Shown here one piece after another: positions 21,018 through 33,073 of a DNA stretch of 64,000 bases (the stretch's first letter is position 1; every line of letters starts with the position of its first letter). The position numbers were made by a program, and so were the translations under genes. The notes below the pieces were generated by a model. It did no database searches and was not told the origin of the DNA. It worked only from the letters and a program-made list of their open reading frames with translations. The DNA is from Rhododendron vialii (taxonomy: Eukaryota; Streptophyta; Magnoliopsida; Ericales; Ericaceae). The stretch is taken from the NCBI RefSeq assembly GCF_030253575.1, contig NC_080558.1:5404001-5468000 (forward strand), read 5' to 3'.

Positions 21018-22919
21018 TTAGGAGAAATGGAGGGGATACCAGGGTGGGCGTGGAGTGAAAATCGGGGTGGGAAATATTTAGGCTTGCCTTCCGTAATTGG
21101 GAGATCAAAGACATAGGTGTTCCAATATGTCGAAACATCGAGTCCTAACGAAGCTAAGGTTTATTTGATCTCATTTCAAAAGTGTTGTCACCTTCTTTCT
21201 AATGGTATTCATATTTTAAGAATTGTATTAATTGAAATACACTAAAATCGCAAGGGTTTCCAAGCATAAATATTGGAAGTGGGTTGTAGTGATGACTCTC
21301 TATATTTTTGGAGTTTCTGAAAATAGAGATTCAAAATTTACTTTTCTATTTTGGAAAATAAAATAGAGTGTGATCATTGGAGTCATCTTGATCTCTAAAG
21401 AAGAGATATAGAGCTTGGTGAGATAATCAAACAAAGATGGTGACCGAACCGTGTTTCAAATTCAAATTGGATTAATTACAATATTGATCTGTATTTTATA
21501 TTGGAGGGTAGACTTGGGATAAATTCAATCTCTAAAATAAATTATGATCCCATAGTAAATAGATATGAGTTCAAACTAATCCATTGATCTTATATATGAG
21601 ATTTTCTTACTATTTTAAAGACAAGTTTTTTTTGCCAGGCAAATTTTTTTTTTATTGATAACTGGATAATAGGTGCATCGAGAGAGACAAAAATTCTCCG
21701 TCAGGGCTACATATATACATCCCAACGAGATTGTCACTTGCATAATTAGCAAAGATCACGTGCTAAAAGAACACTTGAAGAGAAGATAAAAAGAAGAAAA
21801 CATCAAACCAAAGATTGAACTTGTCACACAACATCACACGTACGGGTGCATAAGGAGAAACCTTGTATCTCCCTTTGACCGACAAAGTCACCCTAGTCTT
21901 GACAAGGTCTGCTACATATACTTGGATCACCAAATTGAGAAATAATATTTTAAAGTCAAGTTGTACGATGACTATATAGTCTATATATAGTCATGATTTA
22001 ATGTAAAGATTGTCAACCCCTATTTAAAAATGAGCAATTCTATGATATCCTTATCAGAGTATTACATTTTTTGTACCACGAGAGCATTGAGAGGTGTTAT
22101 AATTGCATTGGTAGAATGTGCTTTATTATATGACAAATAGGACACATGCATTAATTCTACCAATTCAGTGATAACACATTACATGATCTTTCCTCTATGT
22201 ACTCTTTGTCTAGTATTAATAAAATTTTGTTGCTGACCAAAAAACAATTACATGGTGTCCAAAATGTGATACTCAGGCATGATCATAGCACTAGTGTTTA
22301 AAAATAGATTATATGATCTACGATAACAATGAGATAGGCGGAGAGGTGGTGGCCAAACAACAATCCATCAAAAATTAGATTGAGGGGTATCTGTTTCTTT
22401 GTTGGTTTCTTGCTAACGTTTCTCTTTGGGTCTCGGGTAGCTTTTGCTTGCCCTTACCCCTTTAATCTTTGTATTCTCTGTAGAGATTAATAATTTTTCT
22501 TTTGCCGATAAAAAAATAATCCATCAAAAATTAGCCTTATGACTAATTCAACTAGACGGGAAAGGTCTAAGAGATAAGATCGAAGAGAATGAAACGATCA
22601 ACTGCAAAAAACTCTTAACGTATCTTTTTTTTTTTTAAATTCAAACTCTACAATCACCACCATCAACGGGAAATTTTTTTTTCCCATATGTTCAATTTGT
22701 TTTCTAGTTTCGTCAGCCTCTCTTCTTTAGTGTTGCAACTTGCCATTTATAGAATCATATATAAGATGTGGACCCCATCTGAGGTTAAAACCTAGTAGAA
22801 CAATTAAAAACAAGAGAATAAATTTTATCCATCGCCGGTGTAAAACCCCACTTTTCTATTATCGCCTAAAAACAAGTCATGATCAGATTCTTCTAGCCTT
22901 TATTGTAGTTTTGTTGGAT

Positions 22920-23395
22920 TGAACTGAATCTTCAACTACGGTTGTTTCCACATTCAAATACGAATTCAGTACGTAGTATAACAGTTCCGGTGATCGGAGG
23001 TGTCTTTTCTTGTCTTCGTTTTTTGTTTTGTCTTGCTTCTCTCCTATTTGGGAGAGTGTCGTTCCCTGCGTGGAACTTTCGCTACCCTTTGTGAGTGTTT
23101 CTGTTTCTTTAGCGAGTTGCTCGGAAGAGAGGACGGTGAGGAGCGTCAAATTACAACTTCCGTCTTCATCTCCTTCGTTTGCGTCTGCTCCCTGAGTGGA
23201 TTTTTCTCTATCCCTTTAGGTAGCGTTTTTCTATACTCAGAGTATTCCTATTCAAACCACATGGATAACCCGATCATCGTGGGTGTGTTCCCATCGACGG
23301 GCTCCGGTTTGGGGTTTATTGCCCTTTGGATGGATTTTGAGTAATCAAAATTTTCTAAGTTTGTTCAAAAAAAATAAAATAAAAACTCATTCTTT
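22920..23395. other. Sequence private to block 1, no supported gene
   Basis: An open frame at 23000-23344 is Phe/Ser/Cys-rich with no domain, in T-rich DNA followed by an A-rich end near 23370. It may be the 5' leader of a retroelement; unsupported. Confidence 0.3.
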
Positions 23396-24593
23396 TTTTT
23401 TAGAACGGTACAAGAAAATTTATTAATCTTTGAAGATGATACAAAGATTAAAAGGAACAAGGATTAGACTGCATCACATCTCTAAACTAAGCTAAGAACA
23501 ATCTTGTGACAATCCAAATCCTATGACAAGAACTCTGATTCTTGGAATCTGAAGAATTCAAAATTCTTACGTTGCCTTTTCCCCATTAATTTTCAATAAG
23601 CTAGGATTTTGAATATTGGTTTATGTTAGGGGTCTTTAATTGTTTCTTCATTAATTAATAAATTGGGGATTAATTTACGGATGTCGCGGTGGTGGACCGG
23701 TGGTTGTGAGTCTTAATTTTGACCAAATCGTGGAGTGAGATTTTGGAACGGTGGTGGACGGTGACTAGCTTGGTGAGTGAGTGGAGAAAAGAATTAACGA
23801 ATATATATGAGATCATAATTAATAATATTGAGTAGACAATTAAGGTGAATATTGTAATTATTTTTATGAGAACTTAATTAGGTTTATTAAATTGGAATCT
23901 TGAATCGGAGGGTGGATTGAAACAATAAAATTCTGGCTCTAAAACTAAGTTACGAGTTGATCATAGTTAAATATGAGTGACCTATTAGAATTTGTAGTTT
24001 GTGACGAGATCACTAGGCTGCGCTCTTTTAAACTTATATAAGTTCGGAACTTATTTTCGTATTTTTTATTTTTTATAACTTTTTTTTTAGTTTTTTGATA
24101 TGATTTTAGGGATTAATCTTTCGTCTCGATGAGATGAATCAAAAAAGTATAAAAATATGGACCAATGTTAAAAAATTCAAATAAGACGGCACTTATACTC
24201 TAAAAGATACGGAGTAGCTGTTTGATATTTTTTTCGTTTTTAGTAAATTTTTTGTTCTTTTGGTCATGATTTTGTATTTTTTAGACTTTTCTGTCGAAAC
24301 GGATGATTAATTCAAAAAAATCATGCAAATCTAACAAAAATTCAGAAAAAATAATAAAACACACTATAAATACTGTAAAAAAATAGTAAGTTAAGTTTAG
24401 AAAAACTCAGCTTATCCATCACATCAAGAGGTCAGACTTGTTTTTAATAACGAAAATTCTAGGACCACATCCAAGTGCATACCCACACACACAAGTGTGT
24501 GGCACACACTTGTGTGTGTGGGTGTGCACTTGGGTGTGGAGGTAGCACATCTCTTTTAATAAAGTTGGTACCCTCAATTTGTACTTGAAAATT

Positions 24594-26165
24594 GCTACCC
24601 CCCCCACCCCCCCCCCCCCCCCACACACACACACACACACACACACCGGCCCCACCACTATTTTCCCGAACTACCCCCTCTCTTTCTCTCTCTCCTCCTT
24701 TTCTTTCTTTCTTTCCTCACAGTTTCCTTCTTCTTCTTTTTTTCCCTTTTCTTTTCAGTTTGGTTTTTTTTTTTTTTCATTTTATTTCCTTTTCTTTCTT
24801 TCCGGTTTGAATTTTTTTTCTCTTTAATAATAGGTTCAAGTCTAATTCTAGGCTTTGTAAAGTAATTAAGAGAAAAAAAGTGTTTTAATTGATCATGTTT
24901 ATACAACTGTTTTATTTTTTATTTTTTGTCCTTTATAGATTAAAAAATATAATTACAAAAATAAGTGTTTCAATTTTCAATTCGTTTGAACCAGTGTAAA
25001 GATGTTATTTTTCTGATCATTTCATCCTAAATGGTTGTAATAAATTTTTGACTTCAAGATATTTCAATGGACACCCTAAGAGAGTCTTGAAACTAAATAA
25101 TGAGTCTTAGGGTGTTTGTTGAAAGGCCTTAAACCAAAAAATTCATTATGACCATTTAAAATAAAATAATAAAAAAAAACGATCTTTGCTCTGATTTAAC
25201 TGAATTGAAAATTAAAGCACTTAATTCTTGAATTATATTTTTAAATATACAAAGGGTGTATTTATAGAAATTAAATAAATAAGATATAAGTAATTAAATA
25301 AAAAAATAAATTAAAAAGTAGGGGGGACCCAAGGGCTCTGCTGTTCCCATTGGCACAGTAGCCCCTACGAAGCCCCTAAAACGTTTCCGTTTTAGTTTTA
25401 AAAAAAATAAAAACCAGCCATTTGCAATCCTATGGAGTAGAAACGTGATTTGAATCAACATACTACTGAATCAGTTAAGAGGATCTATGCTAAATAATGG
25501 TTAATAAATTTATTAAATTGTACTATAGTTAAAAAAAAGTAATCCTAAATATAACATTTGTATTCTGGATTAGTACGTCGTTTGCAAAATACATTTCGTA
25601 ATTAGTTCCCGAACACTAATTGTAATCTTAATGAATTTTTTGCTTCACGGCCTTTCAACGAGCACCCTAAGACTCATTATTTGGTTTCAGGGCTCTCTTA
25701 GGGTTAGAGTGTTCATTGAAAGGCCTTAGAGCCAAAAATTTATCACGACCATTTAGGATGAAATGATCAGAAAAATAACATCTTTGCACTGGTTCAAACG
25801 GATTGAAAATTAAAACACTTATTTTCGTAACTATATTTTTTAATCTATAAAGGACAAAAAAAGAAAAATAAAACAGTCGTATAAACATGATCAATTGAAA
25901 CACTTTTTTTTTCTTAATTACTTTACAAAGCCTAGAATTAGACTTGAACCTATTATTAAAGAGAAAAAAAAATTCAAACTAGGAAGAAAGAAAAAGAAAT
26001 AAAATGAAAAAAAAAAATCAAACCGGAAAGAAAAGGAAAAGAAAGAAAGAAAGAAAGAAACTGTAAAGAAAGAAAGAAAGAAAAGGAAGAGAGAGAGAGA
26101 GAGAGGCGGGGGTAATTCCGGAAAAGGGGAGGTGGGGCCGGGGGGTGTGTGTCGGGGGGGGAATA
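24594..26165. repeat. Long inverted repeat with ~480-bp arms
   Basis: The left arm at about 24594-25075 is the reverse complement of about 25690-26165. Shared landmarks include a C-run followed by CA repeats against GT repeats followed by a G-run, AGGTTCAAGTCTAATTCTAG at 24831 against its complement at 25932-25951, and TCCTTTATAGATTAAAAAAT against its complement near 25850. A 75-bp palindromic unit (GCCTTTCAACGAGCACCCTA type) sits at the inner end of each arm. Possibly a long-TIR transposon pair or foldback element. Absent from block 2. Confidence 0.85.
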
Positions 26166-27250
26166 GCAGCCCTCTTTGTACTTCTCCTAGCAAAAAATTC
26201 TTTGTACTTCTCCTAGCAAAAAATTTAAAAACTAAACGTTGCAACCATCAACACAATCTTTTTATTGGCTGTCTCCGTCACATGTATGAATAATGCTATA
26301 ACCATGCACACTTGCACACATAAATGCACAAACACACTCACAAAGTGTGTTGGATCCACACGCACAAATTCTTCTCGCCACTATTGTGTAATGAATGCAG
26401 ACAAAAATAAAAATTTGACTTGGAATTGTTATGGATAGTGGATGTTCTTTATATGCATTTTTTTAAGTTCAAAATGTCAGACGAGATTGGCGATGGCCAC
26501 CTGCATTTTGTTTGTTATTTTTCATCGGCCAAAGAAATTTTACTAACTCGAAGAAAAAAATACAACGTTAAAAACGGATGAAGGCAAGGCGGAGGCGAAG
26601 GCAAAGGCAAAGAGATATATGCCCAAAATTCTAGGAACACACTACCCAAAAACATCAGAAATTCAGACGTACACAAAATGCACACTGCGCTCTCATTTTA
26701 AAATTTTATATATGTTCAATCAAGCCTATTGTCGATCTATGAGCTAATGATTAAATAAATGTTACAAGGTTCATTAATGACTGTATATCATTAATATATG
26801 TATATATATATGATGTGTAGTACATTGAGATGTAATCATTTAAATTTTGAGCATTCTTGGTTACATCATTTTGAGCATTCTTTATAAAGTACTTGTCACA
26901 AGTAATTAACTATAACGAACCACATTGTAATTACACAAACACCCTTATGTATATGTACCTATGATGTCGTAGACTCATAGGATTCATGTGTTAAAATAAT
27001 TTTAAAAAAAAATTCACGACCACTACACTCGATTCACGCTCTATGTATCATTTGATGTTCTGCTACTGTTACACAACCCGCTACCGCTATTTAAAACATT
27101 GAAACTCCCTCCCACTTGCGATACCAATACGCGGGCGGACAAAGTCAACACCCTCACCTCTACTTTAGAGTGCATATATTGGCTTGCCCTGTCAAAATGC
27201 ATATAAAAATTATACTGAGGTAGGTCCTTTCAATGTACGATTTTTCCTTC

Positions 27251-27258
27251 TATATAAG
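27251..27258 (+). promoter_or_regulatory. TATA box of gene B
   Basis: TATATAAG lies 136 bp before the ATG. It sits in a ~300-bp stretch nearly identical to the one before gene D, including the GAGGTAGGTCCTTTCA block, so the promoter was copied with the gene. Confidence 0.65.
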
Positions 27259-27338
27259 TACAAGGATATCTACGGTACTAATCACCCAAAAAAAAGGACA
27301 AGCCCGGTACTGTCCCTAAATAAAAAAGACAAATACTT

Positions 27339-27340
<2 letters not shown>

Positions 27341-27386
<46 letters not shown>
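27341..27386. repeat. (AG)n microsatellite in the gene B leader
   Basis: About 23 AG units end directly at the ATG. Genes A and D have shorter, impure AG/GA tracts at the same place. Confidence 0.95.
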
Positions 27387-27392
<6 letters not shown>

Positions 27393-29901
27393 GAGATGCG
27401 CGGGGCAGCTATGGCATATTACGCCAACATGTCCGAAGACCAACAACAATCGTTCGAGAGATTCAACAGCCTAATGGACGGGAACGGAGACGGGAAAGTG
27501 AGGTTCCAAGAGTACTTGGATTTCATCAGGAAACAAGGCTACAATCAAGTGCCATCGAACCTGTTCAAACTTCTCGACGAAAACAACCGCGGATATCTTG
27601 ATTTTGAGGAATGTGTTACTCTCTTCTACATGATCACGTGCAATCGGTTTGTGTTCTGTGGTGGATATAACTGTAAGTCCCACTTGTTGGGCCTCCATTT
27701 CGTATGCGTCGAATGCTACAGGGTTGGTGAGGGAACATTCAGCCTGTGTTCTTCTTGTTATCGTGATACAAACTTCAACCACGAACACTCCACCTTCTTG
27801 GACAACTATGATCTCCTCCACACCAAACCATGGAAGGTATTGTTTTTTTTTTTTTTTCTGTCTGCAAAAGAAAATTTTATTGATAACTCGACAAGGTGTA
27901 TGTATTATTCATGCAAGTATTTCGTGATATAGAACAAACTTTTAGCAGTAAACGATTTGAAACCGAGCGATCAGGGTGTTGTTTGTTCGAATATGATAGA
28001 AAAGATTGTGAACTTGGAAATGAGTTTCGGGGTTGGTTTTGTTTAGTGTAATTAATAGAGTTAGGCATGAGCCTATTGAGCTCGATAGGTTTCTAACCTC
28101 GGCTAAGTTTTGAACCTCTGCTAACTTAGCCGAGGTTAGAAGTTTGGCGAGCTTCAAAATATGTTTATAGTTTGATTTTTAGTATCGAGTTGACCGATCT
28201 CAAAGGATCTCAAATGAGTTTGGAAAAGGTTTCATAGGTTTGTATTTTGGGTCTTGTGGTTGGTTTCTTAGCAACCTTTTCCTTCCTGCATTTTTTACTC
28301 AAGTAATTCCTTTTTCCTATGAAACAAAAGCTAAATGGATAAAATTTGAATTGGTGTGTTTTACTAACTAAAATAAATGCTTATTTTTTGAATTAAAGAT
28401 TATGTATTATGAGAGAATAAACTGTCTCGTAAAACGGAAAAAATATTTAAAAAATAAGAACCTTAGTTAATTTTATACAGGATATGATTATCTAAGTTGA
28501 GTTTCACATTATTTTGTAGCTTTCTTTTGCTCTTGTAGGAGTCTGCGTACATAGATTTATGTAGATAGATCTAATACAAATGTAGTCAAAGTTGTCCGAT
28601 GGACATGAACCGTACCCATATATACAAGATAATAAAGACCCACATGTATAAGAGGATGAACACATTTGTATCTGGATTTGTGTCCATAAATTAGGGTGGG
28701 TTTGGTTAAAAAATTAAGTGACTTATTTGTTTTTGTTCTTATTCAAAAAAATTTCGCATTTGTTAGTTTTACGTCAAACTTTTGTGACTTATTGATTTGT
28801 TTCAACGAGAGGAATTGGAAAAATAAATTTTTTTGATTGAAACTCATAATTTTTTGAATAAGGACAAAAATAAGTCAATAAGACAGTTATTTTTACTTAT
28901 TTTTGTCTTTTTTAAAAAAAATTTGAGTTTCGATAAATTTTTTTTACTTTTCCGATTCATCTCGTCGAGACGAATCAATAAGTCATAAATGTTTGATGCA
29001 AATAACAAATGCAAAAAAAAATTTAAATAAAAACAAAACAATAAGTCAAAATGACTTTTGAAGCCAAACCAGCTTTAGTCTGTTTATTAGTATCACCCCT
29101 TTTTTTTCCTTAGCAAAACAAGAGATCTTATTAAATTCAATAAACATACGGGACAACGAAACATATATATACAGAAGCGTTGAAAGATAAAAGGATCATT
29201 AAATATTGCTCAAGTTCTACCGCTTGTATATCTAATTTATTAATCTTTCAATGATAGGTACAAAGTTTACATGGAACTTCTACAAAAATGGTGGTATCAC
29301 ATCCAGAGAATGGGCATTCCAACAAGGTTGGCACTCACGATCTCCCGAATGATCATATGCCAATTTATGTACGTGCAAGTATTATATATGAAGTGTTATA
29401 CAACAAAATGGGTGCATGTATAGCGCACATATCACAATTACAGGCTATGATTTTTTTTTTCTTTTTCCGAACGGCAAACAATAATTTTATTAATTTTTGA
29501 AAACGAATTACAAAAATTAAAAGGATCCAAGCACAAGGCTATGAATTGTGTACAAGTGTTTTCCTACATATGTCTACACACACTTATCTCTTTCAACGAT
29601 GTACATTTCTTAAGACTAATACGATATTTTCTCCATCCATACTGGTATCAAGCTTTAATTCTTACCGGTAGGTAACCGTTCAAAAATACTTTGGACGCGC
29701 GCGGTTGAACGCCGTAAACACCTATTCACGGCTCTGCCGTTGAAAAGATTTTCTCTTGTTTCGTTAAGATTTTCTCTTGTTTCGTTTACATTACTTTCAT
29801 ATTGTCAAGAAGATTCAAGTTCAACTACACTTTCTGATTGCAGGATAACAAGCTTGCGATAACTTCGGGAGCGGTTGGCAGTCGCAATCTCTATAAACGT
29901 G
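27387..29901 (+). CDS. EF-hand/ZZ-like zinc-finger protein, gene B (3' structure uncertain)
   Basis: Exon 1 is 27387-27836 (150 aa), with a GTATTG donor. EF hand 1 has loop DGNGDGKVRFQE; EF hand 2 has DENNRGYLDFEE, where Arg replaces an acidic ligand, so the second site may be weak. The ZZ-like module has CGGYNC, CVEC, LCSSC and HEH, with LDNYDLL after it. The likely next exon is 29845-29901 (TTGCAG acceptor, GTAAGT donor, phase 0), encoding DNKLAITSGAVGSRNLYKR. It has no stop and joins in phase to the exon at 30335 that begins gene C. B may therefore be the first half of a two-module gene. No RRTKK-type tail exon, as in A and D, was found. The intervening intron holds a hairpin and a 381-bp foldback element. 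Confidence 0.7.
28091..28141. repeat. 18-bp perfect hairpin
   Basis: TTCTAACCTCGGCTAAGT at 28091-28108 and its exact complement at 28124-28141, with a 15-nt loop, in the gene B intron. It is not positioned as a transcription terminator. Confidence 0.85.
28694..29074. mobile_element. 381-bp foldback MITE with TTA duplication
   Basis: TTA borders it at 28691-28693 and 29075-29077. The ends GGGTGGGTTTGGTT and AAGCCAAACCAGC are imperfect complements, and the two halves pair for most of ~170 bp each (TTCAACGAGA against TCTCGTCGAGA near the centre). Tourist-like by its 3-bp TTA target. Confidence 0.8.
29100..29840. other. Gene B intron filled with LINE 3' ends
   Basis: Two minus-strand LINE tails begin at about 29100 and 29450 (poly(T), then a GGCAAA-like box and ATTTTATTAAT). 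GTGGTATCACATCCAGAG and the following ~60 bp are LINE-like. A GGACGCGCGCGG MITE fragment lies near 29690. A 23-bp direct repeat (AGATTTTCTCTTGTTTCGTT) occurs at 29746 and 29766. Confidence 0.45.
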
Positions 29902-30047
29902 TAAGTTCTATTGGATAAGAGACACATCTTTTATGCTACGATAAGTACCAGAGTACTACATATACCCTTTTTTTTTTTTTTTTTTGGCTCAGCAAAATAA
30001 AAAACGTCATTAGAACTTGATAAGGGTACATTGATTGATCGACGATT

Positions 30048-30100
30048 GAGGTTACATTAGTACTAGCTGATAAAAAAAAAAGAGAGGTTACATTAGTACT
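30048..30100 (+). repeat. 19-bp poly(A) insertion flanked by a 17-bp duplication
   Basis: GAGGTTACATTAGTACT at 30048-30064 and 30084-30100 encloses only AGCTGAT, a run of A and GA. A second example of a retro-insertion truncated to its extreme 3' end. Confidence 0.8.
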
Positions 30101-30340
30101 ATAAAAAGTTGAGATGTATATATATTTATAATACTAATGCAACCACAACCCCTCGTTCAACACCATCGATGTGTAATCTCATCAAAGTATAAAATATTCA
30201 AATTGCTTAGGTATGAAATGAGTGATCACTTCATAGTATAATTTTGGGACCTCTCCACCTACTGGATTAAAAGCTAGCTTTTGGTTAGATATAAAGTTTG
30301 TACACTGAATTGTGCTTCTCTATTTTTGCTTTAGGCCACG

Positions 30341-32707
30341 ATGGGGGATTTGGTCACAACTGCCAGACTCTACTACCATAAAAGCTCAGCGGACATAAAA
30401 AGAGCGGCATGTGATTTTTTCATATCACTCGACGACAATGGTGACGGGAAAGTGTGTCTCCATGGATTTCTAGGGTTTATGAGGGACCAAGGCCACGTAA
30501 AAATGGGCAGTAGTCAATTTTTCAAAGAACTCGACAAGGACAACAACGGAACCCTAGAATTCATGGAAGTAATGGCTCTTTACTACATAATCAAAAGTGG
30601 GAGGCCCTTTTGTGGCGGGTGTGATGAGTTCATCCCGGGCATGTATTTCACTTGCTCCATTTGCTTTAACAATGGCAACGACTTGTTTTGCGTATGTCCA
30701 AACTGTTTCCAAGGCGAACACTATCGCCACGAGCATGCCCAGTTCTTGGATAACTATGCTTTGTTGGAAACCAAGAGAATGCATGGGAGTAATGTCACTT
30801 ATTCGAATCAGCACAAGGTAACTGAAGCAAGAAATTTGAGGTTATTCGATACTTCCTGAGTATCCGGTAGCGTTATTCACGTAGTATTACTAGAAATCAC
30901 GCAAAGAACATTTTTGCAGGCGACACACAATTACAAAATTTTGCGAGAAGAGTAGAAGCAAGGGTTATTCACATTTTCGATGAAACAATTTATCATTTAT
31001 GCGGAGCACCATGTGGTGATACTATATAGTATTTCGGGCTACTTTTTATTTTTTTTCCTGAAATTAAAACACTTATCTAATGCTCCCTTTAGAAAGCTAG
31101 CCCATGCATTTTTTGTTTCAGAAATCTCATGTGTTTGCCCTCCTCTTCTTTTTAACGATTTTCTCATTACAGGAGGCTAATAATGAATTCGTACATTTAT
31201 TTAAATCTATTTTCATTGTCGTCTTGACTTTGTTCAATGATGATGACCTTCATAGTGGTTATTTCTTTGTGTTTTGTTGCAGCCAAGTTCATCTGTTACC
31301 ATCACTGAACTTCCCACATTCCCAACGAATTATGTTGTTCCTTATAATGCTCCTCCTAACCTGAAAACGGTGAGTACCTTTGCTAACTCTCGAGTGTTTT
31401 CCGTTTTGGCTAGTTTATTCAGGTTGCACATAATTTGGCTTAGGCCCCTTTGAGTTGCAACTTGCACGGTTGTAAAACGATGGTAAAATCAACTTTTCTA
31501 GAACTAATTTGCGAGTTGCCGAGAAAGTTTCGGTTCATTCAATTATTCTAACTGAAAAGCACTTTCTTGCTAAAAAGCAAGAATTTAGTTTTCCTACAAA
31601 ATTCTTTGTTAACGGAATAAAAACACAAAAAAATTAAAAATTCGTACGTTTTTCTTTACTTCCTTTTCATGAGAATATATGTAATATTCCCGATAACTGA
31701 ACAAAACCAAAGGTTGTCAATTTACGATCTCTTCAAGTTATGATGCATGTTTTTTATGTACCTTGTGCTCTTATTATACCTACTTTATCTTTTTGTGCTC
31801 TTATTATACATACTTTATCTTTTTTGCCAGCTGTTTTAACATAATTTTTTTTTTGCGAATTGATCGCTAAGGTACAAAGAAAATCAAGCACTATCAAAAC
31901 GATTGTGTAGTACCAAGAAATCTTACACTATGATTTGAATTCTTAAAACTACGTTAAGGTCTACTTGTCAAATCCTTGTTCACCACACCAAGTTGTTTGA
32001 TTGCCCTTACCTTGAACCCTCAAGCCTTACGATATCTTTCTGAAATCCACTGGAAGACGACTCAAGTAGATCGAAACTAAGTTGTAGAAAGCTTGGAGTT
32101 GGTTACCAAAAAAGAAGAAGAAAGCTTGGAGTTGTATTTAGCACTCAATGATCCATAGATTGTACCTTTACTCCAAAATACAAAGCAAAAGAAGCTCTAG
32201 GATGTTTCTCTGCCCCGAACCGACAAAATGACTATTGTGATGCGCTTTTCTGACTTGACTATCGTCTAACACTCGTTCGCTCATTACAAGTCCCATCAAT
32301 TCTACTCAACTTACCTAAACAGATACTCTGAAGAATAAAATTAGAGTGTACAACTCAATAAGTATGGGGATACAAATGAATATGTGTTTTGACATGAAAT
32401 TAATTTTCAACCATGAGGAAGCCCGACCTATGGAGCTTACGATGAATAGAAAAACGAACCGGCCGGTGATTGTTCTTCTAATAGGAATCTTATGGGTCAT
32501 TGAATTTTATAACCGTTTTATTAGAACTTCATGTTCATGGTTAAAAATTGCATGCACTACTGAGTGTTCACATTGGTTATGTGTACGTTTTATGTTTTTC
32601 AGAGAGCATGGGATCTTACGTTCAGAGTACTTGAGACAACAATCAACGCAGCAATCAAAGGAGCAATCAACGCAGTAGCTGTTGGAAACGGATGCACCAT
32701 TATGTGA
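30341..32707 (+). CDS. EF-hand/ZZ-like protein with CaaX-like C-terminus, gene C, 222 aa
   Basis: Exons 30341-30817, 31283-31369 and 32603-32707 are all phase 0 with GT-AG borders. EF hand 1 has loop DDNGDGKVCLHG: Gly at position 12 replaces the usual Glu, so Ca2+ binding there is doubtful. EF hand 2 (DKDNNGTLEFME) is canonical. The ZZ-like module reads CGGC, CSIC, CVCPNC and HEH. Exon 2 is Pro/Thr-rich. Exon 3 encodes a small amphipathic stretch ending GNGCTIM, which fits a CaaX prenylation signal (Met favours farnesyl). It differs from the basic tails of A and D. Just before the ATG there is an acceptor (TTTTAG at 30329-30334), so the first exon may instead be internal and follow gene B. 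A cryptic acceptor at 30919 leads to an early stop. The last intron carries an LTR-like repeat. Confidence 0.72.
31840..32345. mobile_element. LTR-like repeat in the last intron of gene C
   Basis: Shares scattered blocks with 19100-19935 (TTGTTCACC, CTTGAACCCTCAAGCCTT, CCTAAACAGATACTC, AATTACAACTC-like). A 20-bp stretch (GAAAGCTTGGAGTTG) is duplicated at ~32087 and 32121 around an AAAAAAGAAGAAG run. Ends are not resolved. Confidence 0.45.
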
Positions 32708-33036
32708 GGAGTAATGCCCAGATGCCATTCGGATACTGATGTGTTAAGAGTCTTATGATTCACACAGATTCCGTGAATATACCGTGAAACTCATTTCTAT
32801 AGATTTCTTTAATTTCAAAACCATATGTATTTAGATCTGTGTTCGAAGCATTATTTTTTTTATTTATAAAAAATTGGTTAAAGGTTCACTATAACATGTT
32901 TATAATTTATCAAGTCAATTTTTTAAGTTTGTAACCCTTCTAGTTCACTAGTAATGTTTTGTAAGGTCTTAAATCCATTTTACTTGAAAAAAGAACTTGT
33001 ACAAGACAAAAATGCCCTCCTAGGTTTTCAATCATA

Positions 33037-33040
<4 letters not shown>

Positions 33041-33073
<33 letters not shown>

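Larger units (their letters stand above)
21325..27386. repeat. Segmental duplication, block 1 (ends at gene B)
   Basis: Segments are collinear with 37215-42887: 21325-22020 with 37215-37985, 22520-22900 with 38750-39290, 23790-24000 with 39330-39440 and 39800-39830, 26370-26700 with 42070-42360, and 27060-27386 with 42575-42887. They differ by transposon insertions private to each block. Non-coding except where it joins gene B. ORFs inside, including 23000-23344, have no recognisable domain. Confidence 0.8.

Noticed and set aside
23000..23344. 114-aa frame in block 1
   Set aside because: Phe/Ser/Cys-rich translation of T-rich DNA; absent from block 2; no domain.
24579..24906. Pro/His/Ser/Phe-rich and Lys/Arg-rich frames
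   Set aside because: Composition of the polyC, CA and CT/TTC tracts at the arm of the long inverted repeat.
30920..30955. Alternative short last exon of gene C (12 codons after TTTTTGCAG)
   Set aside because: It gives an abrupt stop, while the exons at 31283 and 32603 join in phase and give a fuller protein; kept only as a cryptic site.
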